Source: Buxus sempervirens (Eukaryota; Streptophyta; Magnoliopsida; Buxales; Buxaceae). Taken from it: a stretch of DNA of 64,000 nt. The DNA lies in NCBI GenBank assembly GCA_947561395.2, contig OX387190.1:21198858-21262857 (forward strand), in the 5' to 3' direction. The position numbers were made by a program, and so were the translations under genes. A model generated the notes under the pieces. It worked only from the letters and a program-made list of their open reading frames with translations. It did not search any database and was not told where the DNA came from. Positions 24,909 to 34,631 of the stretch are shown piece by piece (the first letter of the stretch is position 1; each line of letters opens with the position of its first letter).

Positions 24909-27799
24909 ATGGCCCGCCTTAGGTCAGCTTCCCGAGATCCTACAGATGAGCCTTCCTCCTCGAGGGTTAGGCGAGATCCTGCTGATGTGGCCTCGTCATC
25001 GAGGGCCGAGAGGGATTCTGATTCTGATATCCCAAATTTCCCTTCTGGGGATTCGCGTGAGGCGACCCCAGAGGTATACTCTAACCTTTCTGCAATTTAA
25101 TATCCTTTCCCAAAATATATCTTCCTGATTCTTCAATTATTTTCTTTTAGCCGGCTGTTGAGGCTTCCGGCAGAGATAGGAGCTGTAGCAGGCGTCGAGC
25201 TGGAGGCGTAGATAGAGACCTTGATGAGGGTCATAGAGGAGGCCGCAGAGGGGGCCGTGGCAGAGATGAGGCCAGGACCAGGGTTGAGATCCCTGAGGAG
25301 GTGGCTGCCCAGATTAGGGACACTGATCTTCTGCATGGTTTGAGGACTCATCCTTCAGCATGTGTTAGGGCGGATATCCCTTTGAATTTTGCTATGTCCC
25401 ATTATAGAGGGAGTTGGGCCAGCTTTACTAGATTCTTGAGAGCTTGCAGTTCGGCTTATCGTCGGGAGCTAGGATTGTACGGTTTCGGCATGTTTATCAC
25501 TATTCCGGACGTACGCTTGGATCGAGCCCTCATTGCAGCATTATTGGAGAGGTTTTTCCCAGAGACCTTGAGCTTCCACTTCCCAGATATTGAGATTGGG
25601 ATCCGGCCTTCTGATTTCACGCTCATCACCGGGATTAGGATGATCGGTGATGTTATTACTGAGATGGCGATGCCAGAGGCTGAGGAGATCGCTGGTTATC
25701 TTGGATACATTGTGCTGCCTCCTGAGGCATGGGATCGGGGGAGAGCTAGATTGTCTCTGACATGGTTGAGAGAGACTTTCAGGAGGAGGCAGTTTGGCCA
25801 GCTTGCTGCCGGTGACCATGTTTTCCCATTTGCCTTCCGATTCCTCTTTCTATATATGATGGGATCCTGCTTCTTCCCAGAGGACACGACTTCAGTTAGT
25901 CCTTACTTCTTGAGTCTTCTGGGAGATCTGCAGCGGGCGAGGAGGTATGCCTGGGGCCCGCTCATATTTGGTACTATTCTGGCTGGCCTGCGCCGATCAG
26001 TGAGCGGCCTCTCTACATCCAGAGGGGCTGGAGTTGGGTGCAGGTTCTTCTGGCCCTTCTTGCAGGTGAACCTTATTTCCCTTCTTTTTCTTTATCTCTT
26101 TCTGTTTATCTCTCATTTTATATTCCTCTAACTGTTTTCTTCTTTCTTGCAGTTTTTTGCTAGGGTTTATATACCCTATTTCCGCCCTACCTCTACGATG
26201 CCTGAGGAGACGTATCCCATGGCACTTAGATGGTGTCATGTAGAGCATGACTCTGAAAAGAGTCGTCCCAGGTCCGCCCGGGCCCACTTAGACAGGTTAT
26301 ACCGGTCTGAGGTAATCTTCTTTAATTCCTCTACTTCTTCTTTTCTTTTCTTCCTGGATCGCACATCTGATGTCTTGTTCTGTTTTCAGCTATTTGTCCC
26401 CAGGATGGAGGACATTCATGAGGTGTTGGCCCTGCAGGCAGCCAGAGATGATGCATTTGTCCCTGACCAGAGACGACAGAGATACCAGTTCTTTATTGGT
26501 CAGCTGGGCAGCATCTGGTATTGCGGCGAGCGCTTCTTCTTTCAGCATGTGGGAGAGCCACGGATTCCTGCCATCCCGCCAGATACTACTCCTTTCTATC
26601 CTCCTATGCCTGTTGATCCTGCCCAGTTCTTGGATTGGACTGAGGCAGAGACATTATTGGAGGAGGGTGACTATGATGCCTGGTTCAGGCGATCTTCTGT
26701 TGGGTGCCTCATGTCACCCATGCCTGTCCGTGGCGGAGTCACGGAGATAGGCGGGGTAGTGATTAGGGCCTACGATACCACGGTATGCTTTCTTCTTTTG
26801 TGATCTTCTATTTCTATTTCATCTGTCCTTTAGCATTTTTCTGACTTCTTTCTTCTCTATTTCAGGAGGCTCAGTTGGCAGAGATCCGGTCTCGCTATGC
26901 TGATCTAGAGCGCCAGCGTGACGCAGCGATCGCTGAGCGGGACGCCCTCTATATCACTATTTCCGATCTCCGGGGGCAGCTAGCCAGAGCCCAGGGCCAG
27001 GAGGGTCCATCTGATGCACAGGACCAGGCGGGTCCATCTGATGCACAGGACCAGGCGGGTCCATCCGATACTCAGGTTAATTTCTTCTTTTATTTCCATT
27101 CCTGCTTTTGTATTTGTTTGTCTTGTTCTGATTGAATTTTTCTCTTAGTTTCAGGAGTACACAGCTGGTCCCTCTTCACCTGCTTCACCCGTGCCTATGC
27201 ATTTCCGGGATGAGGTGTTTTCTGTGGCACGGGTGGAGTTCGTGACGTCTCCTAGTCCAGTGGAGGTTCCTGCAGCAGAGCCCGAGGTCGAGGCTGATAT
27301 TGTACCTGCTACTGAGGACGTGCCAGAGTCTGCCCCAGTAGCTGAGACGGCTCCTGCTACATCTGCTGATGTTGATATGGATTCGGTTGTGGACGCCGCT
27401 GTGGTAGAGCCTACCGTGGAGACTGCGGTGATGGCGGAGGCTACAGCTGATCCTGTAGAGCCTGGGGTTGATGCTGATGTACCTGAGACCTTTGCCCCTG
27501 CTAGTCCTACTATGGAGGATATCGAGGAGACGCATGCTGCTGTGGATACGTCAGAGGAGTCTTCCCGTACTGATTCTGATGTAGATACTTCAGGGTATGT
27601 CCCTCCTGATCATCCTACTGCTGGCCTTGTACCTTTATATATGTGGCATGATGTTCAGTCTGTTTTGAGCAGGATGCCGCGTAGCACAGCCCGCAATGTG
27701 GTGCGGCATGTCTTTGAGCGCAGGCGATCTTCAGGCCGAGGACGAAGCAGAGGACGAGGCCGTGGCAGTAGGGTCGGACCTGCATGGTCATTAGATTAG
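24909..27799 (+). CDS. Antisense plant-mobile-domain-like protein of the Tat element
   Basis: Six exons: 24909-25073, 25151-26065, 26153-26311, 26390-26782, 26866-27075 and 27155-27799. All are multiples of three with phase-0 GT-AG introns of 77-87 bp, giving 828 residues. The N-terminus is Ser/Arg/Asp-rich, with an RGGRRGGRGR stretch. Residues about 130-350 resemble the plant mobile domain (FFPETLSFHFPDIEIGIRP, DFTLITG, FRFLFLYMMGSCFFPEDTT, RRYAWGPLIFGTILAGL). A coiled-coil candidate follows (LERQRDAAIAERDAL), then three GPSDAQDQA-type repeats, an acidic Val/Pro/Glu-rich region and a basic RGRSRGRGRG tail that could bind nucleic acid or direct nuclear import. It runs opposite to gag-pol, so its introns are not removed from the genomic RNA and persist through retrotransposition. 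The biochemical role is unknown. Cellular mobile-domain proteins (MAIN, MAIL1) act in nuclear gene and transposon silencing. Confidence 0.8.
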
Positions 27800-28003
27800 G
27801 ATTATTCATATACACTTGTATTTTTTTTTGGTAAAAGTGATGTAAACATTCATGTATATAAAAGGAGTTTGATTTATTTCCATTTGTGTTCTTTCTTCTT
27901 TATTTATAGTATTTATTACCTCATGAATGTTAAGCAGGGACAGGTGAAGCTTAGGGAAACAAAGGAAATTAAAAATTCCCATTTTTTTGCATTTTTCCGA
28001 AGG

Positions 28004-28135
28004 AACCGTATTTATACTACGAGCAAGCGGTGCCCGTAAAATTGCTACGGGCGTACCTTGCCCGTGAAGTTTTCACGGTCAGGCGTGTCCGTAATGCCTA
28101 TACTGGCGCGCCTTGCCCGTAATATAATTACGGAA
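28004..28135. promoter_or_regulatory. Palindrome array C (promoter of the second antisense gene)
   Basis: Five 21-bp units at 28004, 28032, 28060, 28087 and 28115, with steps 28, 28, 27 and 28. The best unit is GCCCGTA-N7-TACGGGC at 28032. The last unit ends 22 bp before a TATA box, so the array sits directly at a core promoter. Confidence 0.95.
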
Positions 28136-28156
28136 TTTACTGCCTTGCGATTTTTT

Positions 28157-28166
28157 CTATATAAAC
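28157..28166 (+). promoter_or_regulatory. TATA box of the second antisense gene
   Basis: CTATATAAAC lies 22 bp after array C and about 90 bp before the ATG at 28257. This spacing predicts a short leader of about 60-65 bases. Confidence 0.75.
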
Positions 28167-28256
28167 TCCTAGGGAACGTCATTGTGACACTTTTATTGAT
28201 TGGAAAACTCCCTGAGCACGTCTTTTCTCGCTTTCCTTGGCTTCTTTGGCGCTTCC

Positions 28257-30008
28257 ATGGCTTCCCCTACGCCGCTTTCTCCTGCCGTTGAATCTCCTCC
28301 TGCAAGACAACCTGTTAGATCAAAACCTCCGAATCTTACCAGGTACAATATTGTGGATTCCTTTTATGATAGATGGGTTAACTCCATGACCCTTGATGAG
28401 GAGATTCGTTGGGATTCCATTCACTTAGGGCACATCCTACACCTCCCTAAAATTCCCTTTAAGTGGGAAATCATTGAAGCTTTGATAGGCCATTGGGTAC
28501 CTGGGCTGAATCTCTTCCGTTTTGATGATAAAGAGATGACTCTTACCATAGAAGAGATTGAAACCATCCTTGGCCTTAGATTTTCTGAAAAAGTTGTGAA
28601 CCCACCCCTAAAGCTTAGTTATAAAAAAGAGGCTTCCACTTTCCTGGGTATAGGGAAGAAGGACTTAGGAAATTCTGATGCACTATTGACCTTGTCCAAG
28701 ACCTTTTTGACTGAAAAACTTCTGAGGAGTAATGACAAGGACTCTAGGTTTAATGCATTGACCCTGATAGTGGTCAATCAGCTGCTTTTTCCACGGGGTG
28801 ATGACCAGGTTGACTTGGCTCTTATCTCAGTTATCTGTCAGGTTAGGGAACGCGAGAGGTTGGCCCCTATGATCCTAGCAGAGATATATCAGGCACTTAC
28901 TGATTGTTATTTCAGGAAGAAGAAACGCTTCCTTGCCTGCGCCCCTATCCTACAGGTAAAATATGCATGTATTTTTTTTTTCTATTTTTTTTTTCTATTC
29001 TTCCTTTCCTTTCTTTTTTTCTCTCCTCTTTTTTTTTTTTCTTCCTTTTTCTTCTTTTTTTTTTCTTTTTTTTTTCTTTTTGGAAATAAATTGAAATACT
29101 CCCTTTTTCTGCAGCTTTGGTTGCTTGACCATCTTAGCCAGGTTGAAGAAATAACTCGCCGCTTCTTTCCAAGATTGAAAGTTCCTGTTTTGATGAGCAA
29201 TAGGGGATGTCCTAACATCCAAGGTGGCAAGCAAGGCTGGTTCACTTTCTTGGGTACTCTCCAGGATGATCAAGTGAGATGGCCTGGCACTTATCAGCCC
29301 ACTCCAGAGACAGTGATCAGCTTTAGAGATAGAAACTTTCTGGCCCTAGCAGGCTTGAAATCTGCTGTTCTCTATCTTCCTTTGAGGGTTCTTCGGCAAT
29401 TTGGAGCGACCCAGGGAATCATGATTCCCACAGGTTATGAGAGCTTTATAGGGCCACTTACTTCAGCCACCATGGGGCTAAATGCTCAATTAATGAAAGA
29501 GTGGTCCTATGTTTGCTTTCTGCGGGGTCCAGTCTTTTCTGAGTCCCATGTGAAGGACTACCACTTCTGGATCAAGGAACAGGTGCAGAGTCATGCCCCA
29601 GTACCAGAGGATCCTCCTGCAGTTCTTCCTCCTACTTATGAGGACATTCTGGAGTTAGAAAGGGCAACCCATAAACGGCTTCAACAAATATGGGTACGGG
29701 AGGCTCAAGAACTTAGGATAAAAGTTCTTTTTCTGGAGAGGCAGCTTGAAGAGCAGAAGTCTGGCCGCATTGCCATAGAGAAGAAACTTGAAGAACAAAG
29801 GCAGGCTCGTCGCTTTGAAGTCCGAGTGATGCGGAAGAAGTATCAGGATTCCTTGGCTGACCTTAGGGCGCTGAAGATCAAGCTTTCCTTTTCAGATGAG
29901 GTCATCTCCTTTTTGAGTGATCCTGAGGCAGAGGGTGCTTCTGGAATCATTGCAACTCAGGCAGCTAGGATTAGGGAGCTTGAGGAGCAGTTAGGGAGTA
30001 GGGATTAG
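28257..30008 (+). CDS. Second antisense protein of the Tat element (DUF7745/mobile-domain-like)
   Basis: Two exons, 28257-28955 and 29115-30008, around a 159-bp T-rich GT-AG intron, giving 530 residues. The intron happens to stay open, so an unspliced frame also exists. The chosen ATG (MASPTPLSPAVES) follows the TATA box. Motifs ILHLPKIPFKWEIIEALIGHW, FDDKEMTLTIEEIETILGL, LLFPRGDDQVDLALISVI and PMILAEIYQALTDCYFRKKKRFLACAPILQLWL match my memory of the DUF7745-type domain found in plant transposon-related proteins and distantly related to the mobile domain. The last 120 residues are strongly coiled-coil (LEEQRQARRFEVRVM, ARIRELEEQLG), suggesting self-association. It has its own promoter and palindrome array and converges with pol. 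Function unknown. Confidence 0.75.
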   Translation: MASPTPLSPAVESPPARQPVRSKPPNLTRYNIVDSFYDRWVNSMTLDEEIRWDSIHLGHILHLPKIPFKWEIIEALIGHWVPGLNLFRFDDKEMTLTIEEIETILGLRFSEKVVNPPLKLSYKKEASTFLGIGKKDLGNSDALLTLSKTFLTEKLLRSNDKDSRFNALTLIVVNQLLFPRGDDQVDLALISVICQVRERERLAPMILAEIYQALTDCYFRKKKRFLACAPILQVKYACIFFFYFFFLFFLSFLFFSPLFFFSSFFFFFFSFFFLFGNKLKYSLFLQLWLLDHLSQVEEITRRFFPRLKVPVLMSNRGCPNIQGGKQGWFTFLGTLQDDQVRWPGTYQPTPETVISFRDRNFLALAGLKSAVLYLPLRVLRQFGATQGIMIPTGYESFIGPLTSATMGLNAQLMKEWSYVCFLRGPVFSESHVKDYHFWIKEQVQSHAPVPEDPPAVLPPTYEDILELERATHKRLQQIWVREAQELRIKVLFLERQLEEQKSGRIAIEKKLEEQRQARRFEVRVMRKKYQDSLADLRALKIKLSFSDEVISFLSDPEAEGASGIIATQAARIRELEEQLGSRD

Positions 30009-31004
30009 ATTCTTTCATCATTTTTTTTTTTATCATTTTTTTTTTCATACTTTTTTACAAAAGCAAACTCCATTAGTGGAAAGATATTAGATTTAATTCA
30101 AAAATAGGTTTTATATTATTGGCCTCAGAATTCTCAGATGCTTATAAAAACAGAAGTTTTATGAAAAAGTATTTGATTTCTCATCATTGGCCAAAGTATA
30201 GTTTTTTTTTTTTTTTTGAAAGCTGATCCAAAACACTTAATCACATATAATTAAAGGAATTAAAATCAGGTTGAATAATGAAAAGGGTAGTCCAAGCAAT
30301 AGGGAGAGACCAAATTTGTCTACCCCGTGACCTTTAGAATCATCCCCTAATGATTTTTCCTTCCTGATTGGCCTTGCTAATCTGCTCAGTTTCCAGTGCT
30401 CATGCTGATTTGAAACTTAGACCCCATGATCAACTCATCCCTTGATTCTTTTCTTTTTTCTTTTCTTTTTTTTCTTTTTTTTCTTCTTTTTTTTCTTTTT
30501 GCCCTTCTTGCCCCTAGTGCCAATTACGGTTTTCACTAGGGTTGGCCTCTGCATTCCGTCATCACCAATCTTACTCTGAAAGTTGAATGAATATACTAAA
30601 ATCACCGAGGTCTTAATAATAGGACGAAACAAAGGCTAGGTTCGGTTTATGAAAGAAAAGGTATTAAAGGCTCAAAATTTTCTAAGTGTGAAAATGGGTC
30701 AACTGGACTTACAGTCATGGTGGATTCAATCCCATTCCCCTTCTTTTGTATTTGGCATTTATTTGCCCCTATTTTTTTCTTTTTCTCTTTTTTTTTTCTT
30801 TTTTTTTTCAAATTTTTTCTTCTTCTTTTTTTTCTTTTTGCCCCTATTGGCCTTGCCCTTATTGGCTTTGCCCTAGTATAAGGCTGTAAGTCCAGTTTGG
30901 GTTTAACAAAAAAAATACGAACCGGCTCAAATTGGTTTGACTAGGGATTCAAATTTTGGGATATAAAGAACAATGGCCTCAGATCCTTTCCTAGTAATAT
31001 TCAT
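30009..31004. other. Convergent 3' region between the antisense gene and pol
   Basis: About 1 kb between the stop codons of the plus-strand gene and the minus-strand pol. It holds long T and pyrimidine runs (about 30018-30055, 30198-30216, 30450-30500 and 30770-30840) and no frame with family resemblance. Both transcripts must end or overlap here, so double-stranded RNA is possible. Confidence 0.6.
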
Positions 31005-34000
31005 TCATGGAAAATATCTCTTTACTGCATCAGAGTTAATTGGCTCAGGAAAATCCTTCCCATCCATTTCTGCTAAGATGAGAGCACTCCCTGATAGGAC
31101 CTTCTTGACCACATAAGGTCCTTCCCAATTTGGTTTAAACTTTCCACGTGGATCTTCCAAAAAGGGTAAAATCTTCTTTAATACCAAATTTCCTTCTTGG
31201 AAAGTTCTGGGCTTCACCTTTTTATTGTAAGCCCTAGCCATCCTCTTCCGATATATTTGGCCATGACTAAGTGCCTTCAAACGCTTTTCTTCAATTAAAT
31301 TGAGTTGATCATGTCTAGACTGTATCCATTCAGCTTCTTCTAATTCTGCTTCCATTAGCACTCTTAGTGAAGGTATTTCCACTTCCACTGGTAAAACTGC
31401 TTCCATTCCATAGACTAAGGAGTATGGGGTTGCCCCTGTAGAAGTCCGAATTGAGGTTCTGTAAGCATGTAGAGCAAGTGGCAGCATTTCATGCCAATCT
31501 TTAAAACTCACTACCATTTTCTGAATAATCTTCTTTATATTCTTATTCGCTGCTTCCACTGCCCCATTCATCTTTGGTCTGTAAGGCGCTGACTTGTGGT
31601 GGGTAATCTGAAATTGTTCACACATCTTCCTCATGTCTTTGTTCTTAAGGTTTGAAGCATTGTCTGTTACTATGGCACTTGGCAAACCATAGCGGCAAAT
31701 GATGTTGTGCTTCAAAAACTTAAGAACATGGCTACTTGTAATGTTTGCATATGAAGCTGCCTCTACCCACTTGGTGAAGTAATCGATTGCTACAAGTATA
31801 AACCTGTGTCCATTTGATGCCTTTGGAGAGATCATGCCAATGACATCTATACCCCACATAGAAAAAGGCCACGGAGATGTCATACTGTGTAATTCACTTG
31901 GGGGTGCATTCTTGTTATCTGCGTATACTTGGCATAAATGACACCTTTTAACGTGCATATAGCAATCATGCTCCATAGTTGACCAGTAATATCCCAATCG
32001 CAGAATCTTCTTGGCAAGCATATGCCCATTCATATGGGGTCCACACACTCCTCCATGTACCGTTTCAACTATCCTTTCTGACTCAGTCTTTGCAACACAT
32101 CTAAGTAGTATATCATTGTGTGATCTTTTGTACAACTGCCCACCACTTAGTAAGAACTGTCCTGCCAGCCTCTGTATTGTTCTTTTCTCTGTAGAGGTGA
32201 CATTTTCTGGTAAACTTCGATCATTTAGGAAGTTCTTAATGTCTTGAAACCATGGTACTTCTTCTTCTGGGGTTTCTTCTAAAACAAGGCAGTAAGCTTG
32301 TTCATCTCTGACTTCAATTTCCAATGGTCTAATATCAACCCCTTCTGGCATACTGACCATTGAAGCCAATGTTGCTAAAGCATCTGCAAACTGGTTTTTG
32401 GCCCTTGGCATATAATTGAAGGAAATTCGAGTAAACTTGGTGCTTATTTCTTCCAAATACTGGTGATAGGGGATCAATTTGTGATCCTTGGTTTTCCATT
32501 CACCAGTTGTTTGGAAGATGATAAGACTCGAATCCCCATATACGTCAAGTTCCTCTACTTCATGATCTAAGGCTGCTTGCAATCCAATTATGCATGCTTC
32601 ATACTCTGCTATATTGTTCGTGCATTGAAACCTTAACTTCACTGCGATTGGGATATGTGCCCCATCTGGCTTGATCAGAACAGCCCCTATTCCATTTCCA
32701 TTCATATTGGCGGCCCCATCAAAAAACATTTGCCATGAGCTTTCGCCTTCTTCCTCTTCAGCAAACAAGATTGCCTCATCAGGGAAGTTGGTCTTTAAGG
32801 GTTGGTATTCTGGTAAAGGGTGTGCAGCTAAGTGATCTGCAATGGCTTGACCCTTAATGGCCTTTTGTGTGATATAGGTGAGGTCAAATTCAGAGAGCAA
32901 CAACTGCCACTTTGCTGTTCTGCCAGTTAAAGCTGGTTTCTCAAATAGATACTTCAAAGGGTCCATTCGGGATATCAATAAGGTGGAATGACTAAGGAAA
33001 TAGTGCCTTAGTCTCTGAGTTGCCCATACTAAAGCACAACAAGTCTTCTCTAAGGGGGAATACTTTGCTTCATATTCTGTAAATTTCTTACTCAGGTAGT
33101 AAATCGCCCTCTCCTTTCTGCCTGTATCGTCATGCTGTCCTAAGACACACCCCATTGATGTCTCCAAAACAGATAAGTATAGAATTAATGGCCTTCCTGG
33201 AGTTGGTGGTACTAGCACAGGTGGGTTCAATAAGTATTCCTTTATTGTGTCAAAGGCTTCTTGGCAATCATCATTCCAGATTGTCGGGTTATTCTTTCTT
33301 AAAAGTTTGAAAATTGGTTCACAGATAGCGGTGAGCTGTGCTATGAACCGGCTTATGTACTGAATCCTCCCAAGAAAACCCCGAACTTCCCTCTCGGTTC
33401 TAGGTGATGGCATTTCAATGATGGCTTTAGCTTTAGCTGGGTCAATCTCAATTCCCCTTCTGCTTACTATAAAGCCCAACAATTTTCCTGATGTAGCCCC
33501 AAAGACACATTTCGCAGGGTTAAGCCTTAGACTGTATTTCCTAAGCCGGTCAAATACCTTCTTCAAGTTGATCAAGTGGTCTTCTTCCTCACATGATTTG
33601 GCTATCATATCATCCACATAGACCTCCATCTCCTTATGGATCATATCATGGAATAAGGCTGTCATGGCCCTCTGGTAGGTTGCCCCAGCGTTCTTAAGTC
33701 CAAATGGCATGACAGTGTAGTGGAAGGTACCCCAAGGGGTGATAAAGGCTGTCTTCTCTTGGTCTTCCTTAGCCATCTTAATCTGATTGTACCCAGAAAA
33801 CCCGTCCATGAATGAGAACAGGCTATGTACAGCGGTGTTATCCACTAAGATATCTATGTGTGGAAGAGGAAAATCATCCTTTGGACTTGCCTTATTCAAA
33901 TCTCTATAATCTACGCACATTCTGACTTTTCCATCCTTCTTTGGTACTGGCACTATATTTGCAAGCCATTCGGGGTATGTGGACACTGCTAAGAATCCAG

Positions 34001-34631
34001 CTTGGAATTGTTTCACCACTTCATCTTTAACCTTCAATGTCCATTCAGGTTTTAACCTTCTTAGTTTCTGCTTAACTGGCTTAGAGTCTGGTAGAATGGG
34101 TAGCCTGTGCACCACCATATCTGTGTCTAACCCTGGCATATCCCGATACGACCATGCGAACACATCTTCATAATCAGCCAAAAATCGTATCATTTCATCC
34201 TGCTGTACCCCAGATAGGCATACCCCAATCTTCACTATTTTTGGGTCATCTTCGGTCCCTAGGTTGATGGATATGGTCTCTTCAATATTGGGTTGGACCC
34301 CCTTTTCATGACGCTCTAATTGGTATGTGATTTCTTTTGGAACGTCGTCTTCTTCGTCCTCGGTCTCCTCTTCAACCCCCATTAGGTCAAAGTCGAGCTC
34401 AAGGTCGAAGTCATACTCATCCTGATCCAATTCCGTTTGCTTATATGGTTCATAAATGGTTTGGACCTTTTTGAAAAATTTATCTTTTCTAGAAAAAACT
34501 GAAAAATCTTTTTGTGTTATTTGAGAGCCTTCTACAAAATCTTTCCCTGAAGACGAAGGCTCATTAAAACCTTCAGGAAAAGGGCATTCCACTAATGGAG
34601 TTTTTTTTTGGAAGCCATGTCTGTTTGCCAA
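31005..34631 (-). CDS. Tat element pol: RT, RNase H, archaeal-type RNase H, integrase
   Basis: A single open frame of 1208 codons. RT (about residues 200-400) has MPFGLKNAGATYQRAM and catalytic YVDDMIAKS. The first RNase H (about 480-560) has SMGCVLGQ and KYSPLEKTCCALVWA. A second, archaeal-type RNase H (about 630-760) has FFDGAANMNGNGIGAVLI, NNIAEYEACI and NQFADALATLA. Integrase has the zinc-binding HH-CC (GGVCGPHMNGHM then RCHLCQVYA), catalytic WGIDVIG, VTDNASN and MNGAVEAANK, and the usual C-terminal GNLVLKKI and FKPNWEGPYVV. Dual RNase H marks the Tat lineage. Frames before RT are acidic. The frame starts inside the end of gag-protease in a different phase, so it probably depends on ribosomal frameshifting. 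No catalytic residue appears lost. Confidence 0.96.
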   Translation of the reverse strand: MANRHGFQKKTPLVECPFPEGFNEPSSSGKDFVEGSQITQKDFSVFSRKDKFFKKVQTIYEPYKQTELDQDEYDFDLELDFDLMGVEEETEDEEDDVPKEITYQLERHEKGVQPNIEETISINLGTEDDPKIVKIGVCLSGVQQDEMIRFLADYEDVFAWSYRDMPGLDTDMVVHRLPILPDSKPVKQKLRRLKPEWTLKVKDEVVKQFQAGFLAVSTYPEWLANIVPVPKKDGKVRMCVDYRDLNKASPKDDFPLPHIDILVDNTAVHSLFSFMDGFSGYNQIKMAKEDQEKTAFITPWGTFHYTVMPFGLKNAGATYQRAMTALFHDMIHKEMEVYVDDMIAKSCEEEDHLINLKKVFDRLRKYSLRLNPAKCVFGATSGKLLGFIVSRRGIEIDPAKAKAIIEMPSPRTEREVRGFLGRIQYISRFIAQLTAICEPIFKLLRKNNPTIWNDDCQEAFDTIKEYLLNPPVLVPPTPGRPLILYLSVLETSMGCVLGQHDDTGRKERAIYYLSKKFTEYEAKYSPLEKTCCALVWATQRLRHYFLSHSTLLISRMDPLKYLFEKPALTGRTAKWQLLLSEFDLTYITQKAIKGQAIADHLAAHPLPEYQPLKTNFPDEAILFAEEEEGESSWQMFFDGAANMNGNGIGAVLIKPDGAHIPIAVKLRFQCTNNIAEYEACIIGLQAALDHEVEELDVYGDSSLIIFQTTGEWKTKDHKLIPYHQYLEEISTKFTRISFNYMPRAKNQFADALATLASMVSMPEGVDIRPLEIEVRDEQAYCLVLEETPEEEVPWFQDIKNFLNDRSLPENVTSTEKRTIQRLAGQFLLSGGQLYKRSHNDILLRCVAKTESERIVETVHGGVCGPHMNGHMLAKKILRLGYYWSTMEHDCYMHVKRCHLCQVYADNKNAPPSELHSMTSPWPFSMWGIDVIGMISPKASNGHRFILVAIDYFTKWVEAASYANITSSHVLKFLKHNIICRYGLPSAIVTDNASNLKNKDMRKMCEQFQITHHKSAPYRPKMNGAVEAANKNIKKIIQKMVVSFKDWHEMLPLALHAYRTSIRTSTGATPYSLVYGMEAVLPVEVEIPSLRVLMEAELEEAEWIQSRHDQLNLIEEKRLKALSHGQIYRKRMARAYNKKVKPRTFQEGNLVLKKILPFLEDPRGKFKPNWEGPYVVKKVLSGSALILAEMDGKDFPEPINSDAVKRYFP

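Noticed and set aside
28982..29273. Lysine-rich minus-strand frames
   Set aside because: Shadow of the T-rich intron in the second antisense gene.
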